DNA from: Sanguibacter suaedae
Lineage (GTDB): Bacteria > Actinomycetota > Actinomycetes > Actinomycetales > Cellulomonadaceae
DNA: 64,000 nt
Assembly: GCF_016342785.1 (NCBI RefSeq)
Contig: NZ_JAEINH010000004.1
Span: forward strand, 270,776-334,775
Reading direction: 5' to 3'
The notes beneath the pieces are model-generated. The model saw nothing but the letters and a program-made list of their open reading frames with translations, was not told the origin of the DNA and did no database searches. Position 1 is the stretch's first letter, and each line of letters begins with the position of its first letter. The translations under genes were made by a program, and so were the position numbers. Shown in pieces: positions 45,216-53,641 of this stretch.

Positions 45216-45743
45216 TCAGCCCAGGTCGCGGTAGTGCGGGTCGATCTCCTCGGGGGACCGGGCCAGCAGGTGCGCCACCTGCTCCACCACGACGTCGCGC
45301 ACCAGCTCGACGACGTCCGACGGGCCCACGGCCCTGTTCTCCACGGGGCGCCTGTACACCACCACCCTGCCTGGCTGGCCCGACTCCGCGGGGAAGTACC
45401 GGCCCATCGGGACGCCACCCGTCTCCCAGGGCGACGGGTCGGACGGCGGGACGTCCTCCACCGCGAACTCCGTCCCGGCGAGCTCGCGCCCCCAGGCCTT
45501 CTCGAGCCGTTCCACGGTGGCCAGCACGGCCTCGTCGAACCGCTCGGCGCGCGTGCGGTAGCCGGGCGCCGCCACCGGCAGGAGCAACCCACGGACACCT
45601 CGCCCACGCCTGTCGCGGCGGCTGCGGCGTGCGGGTGCGCCACCCGGGCGCTGCTCCCCGTCGGCACCGCCGGCACCGACGGGGAGCAGCGAACCCTGCC
45701 CCGGGTGTCCTGAGCCCTCGTCCCGCCCGGTGGTCTCGTCCAT
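45216..45743 (-). CDS. Zincin-like metallopeptidase family protein, motif degenerate
   Basis: 175 residues. Residues about 50-170 match the zincin-like family of M. tuberculosis Rv3259: RAERFDEAVLATVERLEKAWG, VVVYRRPVENRA and VVELVRDVVVEQVAHLL, ending EEIDPHYRDLG. Where true members have HExxH, this has no HE pair, so peptidase action is unlikely. The first 45 residues are basic, Gly- and Arg-rich. ATG at 45743 was chosen because TAGGGT ends seven bases before it; other ATGs at 45749 and 45770 lie at or beyond the hexamer. Divergent from the DUF3499 gene. Confidence 0.78.
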   Translation of the reverse strand: MDETTGRDEGSGHPGQGSLLPVGAGGADGEQRPGGAPARRSRRDRRGRGVRGLLLPVAAPGYRTRAERFDEAVLATVERLEKAWGRELAGTEFAVEDVPPSDPSPWETGGVPMGRYFPAESGQPGRVVVYRRPVENRAVGPSDVVELVRDVVVEQVAHLLARSPEEIDPHYRDLG

Positions 45744-45750
45744 GCACATC

Positions 45751-45756
45751 ACCCTA
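45751..45756 (-). promoter_or_regulatory. -10 hexamer of a probable leaderless promoter (zincin-like gene)
   Basis: TAGGGT on the minus strand ends seven bases before the ATG at 45743. Confidence 0.5.
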
Positions 45757-45818
45757 GCCGCGACGGACACACCCCTACCTGCACGGCGTGGGATGGCCCG
45801 GAAGGCGGGCGGGCGATG

Positions 45819-45824
45819 TACCGT
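45819..45824 (+). promoter_or_regulatory. -10 hexamer of a probable leaderless promoter (DUF3499 gene)
   Basis: TACCGT ends six bases before the GTG at 45831. It is one of two divergent leaderless signals within 75 bases. Confidence 0.5.
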
Positions 45825-45830
45825 CCTCTC

Positions 45831-46187
45831 GTGAGATCAGTGCGTCAATGCTCCCGAACCGCCTGTGCGCGTGCCGCAGTGGCGACCCTCACCTACGTGT
45901 ACTCGGACTCCACGGCGGTCCTCGGGCCCCTCGCCCTCATGGCCGAGCCCCACAGCTACGACCTGTGCGAGGTCCACTCCGGCCGACTCACCGCCCCCCG
46001 CGGGTGGGAGGTCGTCCGTCTCTCCTCTCCCACGACCGAGCCCGGCCCGTCCCAGGACGACCTCGCCGCCCTCGCCGACGCCGTGCGCGAGGCGGGCAGG
46101 CCCCGGCACCTCGCCGACCCGGCCCCCGTCCAGGACGGGGAGGTCGCCCGTCGGGGCCACCTGCGGATCCTGCGCGGCGAGGGCTGA
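45831..46187 (+). CDS. DUF3499 family protein
   Basis: 118 residues. RQCSRTACARAAVATLTYVY, LALMAEPHSYDLCEVHSGRL and TAPRGWEVVRL are the DUF3499 marks, with three cysteines (CSRTAC and LCEVH) and a His that could bind zinc. Function is unknown; the gene is fixed between whiB2 and manB in actinobacteria (Rv3258c in M. tuberculosis). GTG at 45831 follows TACCGT by six bases with no Shine-Dalgarno. Three bases separate its stop from the next start. Confidence 0.85.
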   Translation: MRSVRQCSRTACARAAVATLTYVYSDSTAVLGPLALMAEPHSYDLCEVHSGRLTAPRGWEVVRLSSPTTEPGPSQDDLAALADAVREAGRPRHLADPAPVQDGEVARRGHLRILRGEG

Positions 46188-46190
46188 CCC

Positions 46191-46526
46191 GTGCCGGCCG
46201 AGCCACGTCCACGTCCGCGACGCCGCAAGGCGGTCGAACCCGAGACGCCGCTCGGCTCGCTGAGCCAGCCCCGCGGCCCCGTCCCCGGTCCTGCTCTCTG
46301 CCCGGCGTGCTCCTCCGGCTCGCTCACCCGGCTCAGCCTGCCCACGCGGAGCGCCGTGCCGGCCGTGTTCGTCTCCTGCCACGACTGCGAGCGGTCCGGC
46401 TACTACGCGGCCGACGACGGCCGCGAGCTGAGCAGGGCGACGGTCCTCGGCGAGGCCGGGAGCGAACCGGACGCGCCCACGCCCCCCTCGACGTCACCGG
46501 CAGCCCCGGAGGGGCTGGACCAGTAG
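46191..46526 (+). CDS. Small zinc-ribbon-like protein, unknown function
   Basis: 111 residues, no family recognised. LCPACSSGSL and SCHDCERSGYY give two C-x2-C knuckles about 25 residues apart, the layout of a zinc ribbon; both ends are Pro/Arg- or Pro/Ser-rich and probably disordered. The GTG start lies three bases after the DUF3499 stop, so the two are one transcript. The codon pattern fits a real gene. Its last codons hold the -10 of manB. Confidence 0.62.
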   Translation: MPAEPRPRPRRRKAVEPETPLGSLSQPRGPVPGPALCPACSSGSLTRLSLPTRSAVPAVFVSCHDCERSGYYAADDGRELSRATVLGEAGSEPDAPTPPSTSPAAPEGLDQ

Positions 46527-46529
46527 GCT
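46524..46529 (+). promoter_or_regulatory. -10 hexamer of manB
   Basis: TAGGCT ends seven bases before the ATG at 46537; no Shine-Dalgarno is seen, so leaderless expression is likely. The hexamer includes the stop codon of the preceding gene. Confidence 0.5.
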
Positions 46530-46536
46530 TCCCTCC

Positions 46537-48099
46537 ATGGAACCCACCGCGCGACCGGCTCAGCCGGTGACCTCGGACGCGTCCGCCCAGCCGGTCGACC
46601 TGTCCGGTCTCATCAAGTCCTACGACGTCCGGGGCACGGTACCGAGCCCCTTCGGTCCCGACGTGGCCGAGGCGATCGGTGCAGGCTTCGCGACGGCCGT
46701 GGTCATCCCGGACGCGGGTGACGCGGGCGACGCGACGCCCGCTGCGCTCGAGACGCCCACCACGGGCACCATGGGTCGCCCGCGCGTGGTCGTCGGGCAC
46801 GACATGCGCGAGTCCGGTCCGGCCCTCGTCGAGGCGTTCACGCGCGGGCTCACCGCGGCGGGGATCGACGTCGTGAACATCGGGCTGTGCTCCACCGACG
46901 GGCTCTATCACGCGTCCGGCACGCTCGGCGTGCCCGGGGCCATGTTCACCGCGAGCCACAACCCCGCCGAGTACAACGGCATCAAGCTGTGCCGCGCTGG
47001 CGCGAGGCCGGTCGGCCAGGACACGGGGCTGACGCGGGTCCGAGAGCTCGCCGAGCAGTACCTCACGTACGGTCTCCCGGGTCCCGCGACCCAGCTCGGC
47101 CAGGTGACCGAGCGCTCGATGCTCGCCGACTACGCGGCGTTCCTCCGGGGGCTCGTCGACATCTCGGGTATCCGGCCTCTCAAGGTCGTCGTCGACGCGG
47201 GCAACGGCATGGGCGGCCACACGGTCCCTGCCGTGCTCGGCACCGAGGCCGGTCTTCCCGCGCTGCCGCTGGACGTCGTCCCCCTGTACTTCGAGCTCGA
47301 CGGCTCGTTCCCCAACCACGAGGCCAACCCGCTCGAGCCGGCCAACCTCGTCGACCTCCAGGCGGCCGTCGTCGAGCACGGCGCGGACATCGGCCTGGCC
47401 TTCGACGGCGACGCCGACCGGTGCTTCGTGGTCGACGAGCAGGGGCGTGCCGTGAGCCCGTCCGCCATCACCGCGCTCGTCGGTCTGCGCGAGGTGGCCC
47501 GCGAGCAGGCGGAAGGTCGCCAGCCCACCGTCATCCACAACCTGATCACGTCCGCGGCCGTCCCGGACCTCCTGGGCGCCGCGGGCGCCACCGTGGTCCG
47601 CACGCGGGTCGGGCACTCCTTCATCAAGGCGACCATGGCGGAGCACCGTGCCGTGTTCGGGGGCGAGCACAGCGCCCACTACTACTTCCGCGACTTCTTC
47701 TTCGCCGACACCGGCATGCTCGCCGCGCTGCACGTCCTCGCCGCCCTCGGGGAGCAGCCCCACCCGCTCTCCGCCCTCGCCGAGATGTACGAGCCGTACG
47801 TGGCGAGCGGCGAGATCAACTCGCGCATCGACGACGTGCCCGCGGCCCGGGCGCGCGTCGTCGAGGCGTACGTGACGCAGGAGGGGGCCGGGCCGGTGAC
47901 CGTCGACGAGCTCGACGGTCTCACCGTCTCGCACTGGGACTCCCACCCGCAGTGGTGGTTCAACCTGCGGGCCTCGAACACGGAGCCGTTGCTCCGGCTC
48001 AACGTCGAGGCGGCGGACGAGGACATCATGGTCAAGGTGCGCGACGACGTCCTGTCGCTCGTCCGCGCCGAGGAGACCACCGACGAGGAGCAGCGATGA
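46537..48099 (+). CDS. manB: Phosphomannomutase / phosphoglucomutase
   Basis: 520 residues. It converts mannose-6-phosphate to mannose-1-phosphate for GDP-mannose, and often acts on glucose phosphates. The phosphoserine loop is FTASHNP (Ser about 140), the metal loop DGDADR near residue 290, the sugar loop GGEHSAHYYF near 370 and the phosphate loop LRASNTEP near 480, all intact. An insert at about 60-80 (DAGDAGDATPAALETPTTG) lengthens the first domain. It is preceded by a leaderless-type -10. Its stop overlaps the Trm112-like start (ATGA). Confidence 0.93.
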   Translation: MEPTARPAQPVTSDASAQPVDLSGLIKSYDVRGTVPSPFGPDVAEAIGAGFATAVVIPDAGDAGDATPAALETPTTGTMGRPRVVVGHDMRESGPALVEAFTRGLTAAGIDVVNIGLCSTDGLYHASGTLGVPGAMFTASHNPAEYNGIKLCRAGARPVGQDTGLTRVRELAEQYLTYGLPGPATQLGQVTERSMLADYAAFLRGLVDISGIRPLKVVVDAGNGMGGHTVPAVLGTEAGLPALPLDVVPLYFELDGSFPNHEANPLEPANLVDLQAAVVEHGADIGLAFDGDADRCFVVDEQGRAVSPSAITALVGLREVAREQAEGRQPTVIHNLITSAAVPDLLGAAGATVVRTRVGHSFIKATMAEHRAVFGGEHSAHYYFRDFFFADTGMLAALHVLAALGEQPHPLSALAEMYEPYVASGEINSRIDDVPAARARVVEAYVTQEGAGPVTVDELDGLTVSHWDSHPQWWFNLRASNTEPLLRLNVEAADEDIMVKVRDDVLSLVRAEETTDEEQR

Positions 48100-48317
48100 C
48101 GACCACCGGACGCGGGGACGCCCCCCGAGGGCCCTTCCCTCTCGACCCGTGGGTGCGCAGCATCCTGCGCTGCCCCGCCTCGGGAGCCGAGCTCGTCGAC
48201 GGTTCCGGCCCGCTCGGCGAGCCCGAGCTGCACTCCACCGCGAGCAGCGACCCGCTGGCCTACCCGGTCCGCGACGGCATCCCCGTGCTCCTCGTCGAGG
48301 ACGCCCGCCCCCTGTAG
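48096..48317 (+). CDS. Trm112-like small protein
   Basis: 73 residues. LDPWVRSILRCPASGAEL, PLAYPVRDGIPVLLVEDA match the Trm112 family, small zinc-ribbon-like partners of methyltransferases and other enzymes. Only one cysteine is left, so it may not bind zinc, as in many bacterial members. GAGGAG lies about five bases before the ATG, which overlaps the manB stop. In relatives this gene is followed by a sugar-phosphate isomerase; here it is followed by a cation transporter. Confidence 0.85.
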   Translation: MTTTGRGDAPRGPFPLDPWVRSILRCPASGAELVDGSGPLGEPELHSTASSDPLAYPVRDGIPVLLVEDARPL

Positions 48318-48321
48318 GTCG

Positions 48322-48339
48322 CGGGCGCTTCGGCGCCCG
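48322..48339 (+). terminator. UUCG-capped hairpin after the Trm112-like gene
   Basis: A 7-bp stem (48322-48328 with 48333-48339) closed by the very stable TTCG tetraloop, just after the stop. It is short and lacks a T tract, so it may only slow readthrough into the transporter gene. Confidence 0.45.
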
Positions 48340-48410
48340 GAGGAACTGGGCGTACCGGCGCCCCTGCGCCACCCCCTGCACGTCCCCACCACACACGAGC
48401 TGGAGCTCCC

Positions 48411-49334
48411 ATGTCCGCACACGGCGGGTCCAAGGCGATCATCGCGGCGCTGGTCGCCAACCTGGGGATCGCGGTGACGAAGTTCGTCGCCTACCTCCTC
48501 ACGCACTCCTCGTCCATGCTCGCGGAGTCCGTCCACTCGCTCGCGGACTCGGGAAACCAGGCGCTCCTTCTCCTCGGGGGACGCCGTGCGAAGCGGGCGC
48601 CCGACGAGGAGCACCCGTTCGGGTACGGGCGCGAGAGGTACATCTACGCCTTCATCGTGTCGATCGTGCTCTTCAGCGTGGGTGGGCTGTTCGCCCTCTA
48701 CGAGGCGTACCACAAGTGGTCGGACCCGCACGGGATCGAGTCGTGGCACTGGGTGCCGGTCACGGTCCTCGTCGCGGCGATCGTCATGGAGTCGTTCTCG
48801 TTCCGCACGGCCATCCAGGAGTCCAACCTGGTGCGCGGAAAGCAGTCGTGGACGCAGTTCGTGCGGACCGCGAAGGCGCCCGAGCTCCCGGTGGTGCTCC
48901 TCGAGGACCTCGGTGCGCTCGTCGGGCTCGTCCTGGCCCTGGGCGGCGTGAGCCTGACCCTGCTCACGGGCGACGGCCGCTGGGACGCGGCGGGGACCGC
49001 GTGCATCGGCGTGCTGCTCGTCGTCATCGCCGTGGTCCTCGCGCTCGAGACGAAGTCCCTCCTGCTCGGCGAGTCCGCCACCCCGGACCACGTCCGGGCC
49101 GTGCGCGCGGCGCTCGTCGGGCCCGGCGTCTCCTCCGTCATCCACCTCAAGACCCTTCACCTCGGCCCCGAGGAGCTGCTCGTCGCGGCGAAGATCGAGG
49201 TCGCGGGCGAGCAGACGGCCGCCGCGGTCGCCGATGCGATCGACGCCGCGGAGACCCGGGTGCGCGCGGCGGTGGACCTCGACCTGCAGATCTACCTGGA
49301 GCCGGACCTGCGCAACGTCGTGCAGGCCGCCTGA
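48411..49334 (+). CDS. Cation diffusion facilitator family transporter
   Basis: 307 residues with six helices. The first helices hold MLAESVHSLADSGNQALLLLG, where the HSLAD-x-GN pattern supplies metal-binding His and Asp residues; HPFGYGRERYIYAF marks the loop before helix three. LLEDLGALVGLVLAL gives the matching Asp in helix five. The C-terminal 90 residues are the usual cytoplasmic ferredoxin-like domain. It should export Zn, Co or similar divalent ions for protons; the ion is unknown. ATG at 48411 has GGAG about six bases upstream. Confidence 0.9.
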   Translation: MSAHGGSKAIIAALVANLGIAVTKFVAYLLTHSSSMLAESVHSLADSGNQALLLLGGRRAKRAPDEEHPFGYGRERYIYAFIVSIVLFSVGGLFALYEAYHKWSDPHGIESWHWVPVTVLVAAIVMESFSFRTAIQESNLVRGKQSWTQFVRTAKAPELPVVLLEDLGALVGLVLALGGVSLTLLTGDGRWDAAGTACIGVLLVVIAVVLALETKSLLLGESATPDHVRAVRAALVGPGVSSVIHLKTLHLGPEELLVAAKIEVAGEQTAAAVADAIDAAETRVRAAVDLDLQIYLEPDLRNVVQAA

Positions 49335-49919
49335 CGTCGTCCTCGCTCTCGTCCGCGCAGCCCCGGACCCGGTCCGGCCGGGACCTCCGACGCCGCCCCG
49401 TGCCTCGTGCTCGGGGCGGCGTCGTGCGTCCGGGCATCGGTCGGCGCACGGTCGGTACACGGTCCGCATCGGGTGAAATCGGGCGATCCGGGCTGGAGGG
49501 CCGGTCCGGCCGGTGGTCGGGCCCGGGCGGACGGGTGATAAAACGTCGCGGCGCTGTGACCTGCGGCGCGATGGCGCCGCCCCGAGGAACTGTCGTCAAA
49601 GAATAACGTACCCCGGTCCAATGACCATTGTTCAGTGAATTCAGGTAGGTGAGGCATTGCTTCTTCGTGCGTGCCGGAGAGGGTGCGTAGGAACACCTGA
49701 AACCGCTAGATGCTGCGGATCTCACGCCGGCCGCGGCCGTCTTGCCACGTACCTGACGAGGCTGGGTGGAAGATGTCTGAACTCTGGGAAAATTCGGGGA
49801 GAGATGCTGCTCGCGCGTCGGACGTGAAATACGCTGGGTGCCAATTCGGGTTCGTCCCGGATGTCCCAACAGGCCGATTGCTGGCCGCCACCGATGTCCC
49901 TCTGACGGAAGCAGTCCTC
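49335..49919. other. 585-base stretch with no gene, upstream of a secreted protein
   Basis: After the hairpin at 49389-49423 no convincing coding frame appears. The part from about 49590 to 49900 is clearly more AT-rich than the surroundings and includes small palindromes (GAATTC) and possible stems. The 10-mer ATTTCACCCG, also in the whiB upstream region, occurs here in reverse near 49470-49479. It may be a long leader or hold several promoters; I recognise no riboswitch. Confidence 0.5.
49389..49423 (+). terminator. Hairpin terminator after the cation transporter
   Basis: GACGCCGCCCCG (49389-49400) pairs with its exact complement at 49412-49423 around an 11-base loop, 55 bases after the stop. 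Confidence 0.7.
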
Positions 49920-50417
49920 ATGCTCAAGAAGATCCTCGTGGTGCTGACGGCAGCCCTCGCGCTCGTCGTCGCCCCGCTCGCCACCTCATCAGCGACCGCC
50001 GTGGACTACCCCGCGTCGGTCTACACCTCGACCTCCCTCCAGGTGCAGCCTGCCTGGCCCGGGTTCGCGCCGGTCGCGAACGTCCGGGTGGCCGCCGACG
50101 TCGGCACCCCGACCGGAATGGTCACGGTCTCCGTCTTCAACCGGGACGGGATCGCCGTGAGCACCCGTACCGTCTTCCTCAACAACGCCGGGGACGACAG
50201 CGGGTGGCCGGGATCGGCCTCCGTCTCCGTCCAGCTGCCCTCGGACTTCGAGGCAGGTCGCTACACCGTCCGTGCCCTCTACCAGGCCACCGAGGGCAGC
50301 GAGTTCCTCAACAGCCAGAGCGCGCTCAGCGGTCTCGGGATCGCCGGCCCCGCCAGTGCGTGGGACCGTGCCCCCCTGCCGCAGCGTGACGCCCTCGGCG
50401 CGGGCGTGTCCCGCTAG
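49920..50417 (+). CDS. Small secreted protein with Ig-like domain
   Basis: 165 residues. A clear signal peptide: MLKKILVVLTAALALVVA, then a cut near SSATA. The mature part (about 135 residues) is one beta-rich domain, YPASVYTSTSLQVQP, ANVRVAADVGTPTGMVTVSVF, and a Y-T-V-R-A-L-Y strand, like the bacterial Ig-like repeats of surface proteins, followed by a short Pro-containing tail. No enzyme motif and no LPXTG. The exact job is unknown. ATG at 49920 is favoured because it sets the signal peptide; GGAAG lies about eight bases before it. Confidence 0.75.
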   Translation: MLKKILVVLTAALALVVAPLATSSATAVDYPASVYTSTSLQVQPAWPGFAPVANVRVAADVGTPTGMVTVSVFNRDGIAVSTRTVFLNNAGDDSGWPGSASVSVQLPSDFEAGRYTVRALYQATEGSEFLNSQSALSGLGIAGPASAWDRAPLPQRDALGAGVSR

Positions 50418-50461
50418 CCAGCACCACCGGTCCGCCGGGTGACCTGCCGCCCGACGGACGA

Positions 50462-50496
50462 CGAGGGCCGGGTGTCGTGATGACACCCGGCCCTCG
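50462..50496. terminator. Bidirectional hairpin terminator
   Basis: A 15-bp perfect stem (50462-50476 with 50482-50496) and five-base loop between the secreted protein and the convergent betaine-binding lipoprotein. Confidence 0.8.
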
Positions 50497-50519
50497 CCGT
50501 CGTTCTCAGGAGGTGGGGA

Positions 50520-51449
50520 TCAGCCCTCCGCGGCTGCCTTGAGGTCCTCGACGAAGTCGGGGTTCTCCTCGAGCCACTGAGCGGCCGACTCGTCGTTCTG
50601 GGTTCCCTCGTTCTCGTTGAACATGAGGTTCTCCAGGGAGAAGAGCTGCTCGTCGGTCAGCGTGAACGCGGCGATCCAGGACGCGACGGTCGGGTAGTCC
50701 TCGGCGAACCCGGTGCGACCCACGGTGTGGATCTCCTCGGCGTCGCCGAGGGCGCCCTCGGGGTCCTCGAGGTCGCGGATCGGGTACTCGTCGTACGCCC
50801 AGTGCGGGCGCCACAGGGTGACGGCGACGTTCTCGCCGGCGTCCGTCGCCCCCTTGAGCTCGGCGAGCATGGTGGGCGTCGAGGAGATGACGTAGTCCAT
50901 CCCCTCGAGCTCGTACGTCGGGATGACCTCGTCCTCGGTGATGCGGGTGAGGCCTGCGCCCGCCTCGATCCCCACCAGACGGTTGCCGTAGGCGTCCGCG
51001 TTCTCGGCGAGGTCGGCGAGCGACGTGGCGGGGGAGTCCTCGTTCACGGCGATGGTGAGCTTCGCGTCGTCGTACCAGACGCCGAGCTGCTCGAGGTCCT
51101 CGCCGTACTGCTCGAGGTAGTCGGCGTGCGTCGCGGGCAGCCACATGTCGAAGTTCACGTCGTAGTCGCCGCCGGCGACGCTCGTGTAGACGATGCCCGG
51201 GTCGGCGACCTCCGCCTCGACGGTGTAGCCCTCCTCCTCGAGCATGACCTTGAAGAGGTGCGACACGGCGATGCCCTCGTCCCACCCGGAGTGGATCCCG
51301 ATGGACAGGTTCGTGAGGTCACCGTTCTCCAGGCGGGGGGCGTCCTCGTCGGTCGCCTCCGACGAGTCGGAGGAGCAGGCTGCCAGGCCGAGGGTGAGCG
51401 CGAGCCCGGAGGCGACGATCGTGGTGCGGCGTGCGGTGCGGTTGAACAT
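50520..51449 (-). CDS. Glycine betaine/choline ABC transporter, substrate-binding lipoprotein
   Basis: 309 residues of the OpuAC/ProX family. The signal ends in the lipobox LAAC (Cys about 25), so the protein is lipid-anchored outside the cell. NLSIGIHSGWDEGIAVSHLF, FDMWLPATHADYLEQY and VTLWRPHWAYDEYPIRDL carry the tryptophans and tyrosines that cage quaternary ammonium compounds; the WLPATH and WRPHW boxes are strong marks. AGGAAGGA precedes the ATG at a good distance. It is the last gene of the operon, 108 bases after the permease, and probably serves osmoprotection. Confidence 0.92.
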   Translation of the reverse strand: MFNRTARRTTIVASGLALTLGLAACSSDSSEATDEDAPRLENGDLTNLSIGIHSGWDEGIAVSHLFKVMLEEEGYTVEAEVADPGIVYTSVAGGDYDVNFDMWLPATHADYLEQYGEDLEQLGVWYDDAKLTIAVNEDSPATSLADLAENADAYGNRLVGIEAGAGLTRITEDEVIPTYELEGMDYVISSTPTMLAELKGATDAGENVAVTLWRPHWAYDEYPIRDLEDPEGALGDAEEIHTVGRTGFAEDYPTVASWIAAFTLTDEQLFSLENLMFNENEGTQNDESAAQWLEENPDFVEDLKAAAEG

Positions 51450-51557
51450 TGTTTCCTTCCTGCTGGCAGCGGGTCCTGATGACTCGCCGCCGTGGGTTGG
51501 CGGGTGGTGCGGGCGACGCCCCGGCCCGCCGGGCCTGGGCGTGAGGTTCAGGACGGG

Positions 51558-52433
51558 CTAGGCGGAGGCCTTCGACGCCCGGGCGATGCTCGACCGGTCC
51601 CCGAGCGCCGAGGTGACGCGGTCGAGGAAGATCGCGAGGATGACCACGGAGATCCCGGCCTCGAAGCCGAGCGCCACGTTGACGCGCTGGACGGATCCCA
51701 CGACCTCCTGGCCGAGACCGGGGGCGCCGACGAGGCCGGAGATGACGACCATCGACAGCGAGAGCATGATGACCTGGTTGACCCCGGCCATGATCGTGGG
51801 CATGGCCAGGGGGAGCTGGATCTGGCGCAGGATGCGCCCGTCGCTGGCGCCGAAGGCGTGGCCGGCCTCGACCACCTCCTTGTCGACCTGCCGGATGCCG
51901 AGCTCCGTGAAGCGCACACCGGGGGCGAGGGCGAAGATCACCGTGGCGACGAGCCCGGGCACCACGCCGGCGCGGAAGATGAGCACCGTCGGGATGAGGT
52001 ACACGAACCCGGGCATGGTCTGCATGAAGTCGAGGACGGGACGGACGACCCGGGACACACGGTCGTCGTGCGCCGTCCAGATGCCCAGCGGGATCGCCAC
52101 CGCGAGCGCGATGGCGGAGGCGATGAGGACGAGCGCGAGGGAGAGCATCGCGTTGTCCCACTGGTCGACGGCCTGGATGACGACGAACCCGAGGAGGGCG
52201 GTGACGGCCAGTCGCCAGCCCTTGGCGAAGAACGCGAGCGCGGTGAGCGCGAGGGCGACCCACCAGAACGACGGGGTGGTGAGGACGGCCTCGAGGAGGT
52301 CGTAGCACCACAGGAGGGCGTCCTTGACGTGGTCGAAGAGGTCGCGGAACGTCGTGGTCATCCAGTCGACGGCGTCGGAGACCGCGTCGCCGAGGGGCAG
52401 GCGGGGGATCCCGGAGGAGGCGAGGAGGGTCAT
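51558..52433 (-). CDS. Glycine betaine/proline ABC transporter, permease
   Basis: 291 residues. Seven or so helices with the binding-protein-dependent permease motif GASDGRILRQIQLPLAMP (EAA loop) near residue 200 and TMPGFVYLIPTVLIF before it, as in ProW/OpuAB. The N-terminal 45 residues form an amphipathic lead. ATG at 52433 overlaps the ATPase stop by four bases, which fixes the operon order ATPase, permease, binding protein. Confidence 0.92.
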   Translation of the reverse strand: MTLLASSGIPRLPLGDAVSDAVDWMTTTFRDLFDHVKDALLWCYDLLEAVLTTPSFWWVALALTALAFFAKGWRLAVTALLGFVVIQAVDQWDNAMLSLALVLIASAIALAVAIPLGIWTAHDDRVSRVVRPVLDFMQTMPGFVYLIPTVLIFRAGVVPGLVATVIFALAPGVRFTELGIRQVDKEVVEAGHAFGASDGRILRQIQLPLAMPTIMAGVNQVIMLSLSMVVISGLVGAPGLGQEVVGSVQRVNVALGFEAGISVVILAIFLDRVTSALGDRSSIARASKASA

Positions 52434-53641
52434 GACGGGGTCCCTTCGTCGGTGGTGGCGTCGTCGTCGGCGGAGGCGGGGACCATCGCCTCGAGCAGGG
52501 CGACGCGGGGGACGACGCCGAGGAGTCGGCCGTCGTCGTCGGTCACGGGCACGGGGAGGGTCGACCCGGCTGCGGGGCCGAACATCTCGGAGAGGGGCGT
52601 GTCGGGGGAGACGGTCTCGAGCGGGTGGACGAGCTCCTCGATGCCCTGGGCGCCGGCACGCTGCGCGGTGACGACCTCGTGGTCGTGGACGACGCCGCGG
52701 AACGTCCGGGCGCGGTCGACGACGTAGGCCGAGGAGACCTGCGCCTCGCTCATGGCGTGCAGGGCCTGACGGGGGCCGCCGGTGAGGGGGGTGACGGCCG
52801 CGGGGCGGCGCAGGAGGGTGGAGGCGGTCAGGACGCGGGTGCGGTCGACGTCCGCGACGAACTGGGCGACGTAGTCGTTCGCGGGGTCGGAGAGGATCTC
52901 CTCGCTCGTGCCGATCTGCACGATGCGGCCGTCGCGCATGACGGCGATCCGGTCGCCGAGGAACATCGCCTCGTTGAGGTCGTGGGTGATGAAGATGATC
53001 GTCTTGCCGAGCTTGTGCTGGAGCTCGACGAGCTGTTCCTGCATCTCGCGGCGGATGAGGGGGTCGAGCGCGGAGAAGGCCTCGTCCATGAGCAGGACGT
53101 CGGTGTCGGCGGCGAGAGCGCGGGCGAGCCCGACGCGCTGCCTCATCCCGCCGGAGAGCTGGGAGGGGAGGTGGTGCTCCCAGCCGCCGAGGCCGACGAG
53201 CTCGAGCGACGTCATCGCCTTCTCGGTCCGCTCGGCCCGGCCCACGCCCTGGATCTCGAGCGGGTAGGCGGCGTTGTCGAGGACGGTGCGGTGGGGCAGC
53301 AGCGCGAAGTGCTGGAACACCATGCTCACGGACGTCTGGCGGACCGTGCGGAGCTCCTTGGCGGAGAGCGTGGCGAGGTCGGCGCCGCCCACCTCGACGG
53401 TGCCCGACGTCGGCTTCCACAGGCCGTTGAGCATGCGGATGAGGGTGGACTTGCCGGATCCGGACAGGCCCATGACGACGAAGATCTCGCCGGGCGCCAC
53501 CTCGAAGCTGGCGTCGATGACGGCGGCGGTGCCGTGCTTGGTCACGTCGTCGCGGCCGGCCCCGTCGCGCAGGGCGCGCACGGCTTCCTCCGGGCGGCGT
53601 CCGAAGACCTTGTAGACGCTGTCCACTCGTACTGCGGTCAC
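52430..53641 (-). CDS. Glycine betaine/proline ABC transporter, ATPase with CBS-type tail
   Basis: 403 residues of the ProV/OpuAA type. Walker A GLSGSGKST (about residue 58), signature LSGGMRQRVGLARA, Walker B VLLMDEAFSALD and the H-loop FITHD are all present. Residues 270-395 fit a pair of CBS domains, which in OpuA sense ionic strength and switch on transport. GTG at 53641 has GAGGTGA five bases before it. First gene of the operon; the long upstream gap holds repeats that may control it. Confidence 0.93.
   Translation of the reverse strand: MTAVRVDSVYKVFGRRPEEAVRALRDGAGRDDVTKHGTAAVIDASFEVAPGEIFVVMGLSGSGKSTLIRMLNGLWKPTSGTVEVGGADLATLSAKELRTVRQTSVSMVFQHFALLPHRTVLDNAAYPLEIQGVGRAERTEKAMTSLELVGLGGWEHHLPSQLSGGMRQRVGLARALAADTDVLLMDEAFSALDPLIRREMQEQLVELQHKLGKTIIFITHDLNEAMFLGDRIAVMRDGRIVQIGTSEEILSDPANDYVAQFVADVDRTRVLTASTLLRRPAAVTPLTGGPRQALHAMSEAQVSSAYVVDRARTFRGVVHDHEVVTAQRAGAQGIEELVHPLETVSPDTPLSEMFGPAAGSTLPVPVTDDDGRLLGVVPRVALLEAMVPASADDDATTDEGTPS

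Noticed and set aside
46333..48420. 695-codon minus-strand frame over manB
   Set aside because: Composition is typical of antisense frames, and manB on the other strand is certain.
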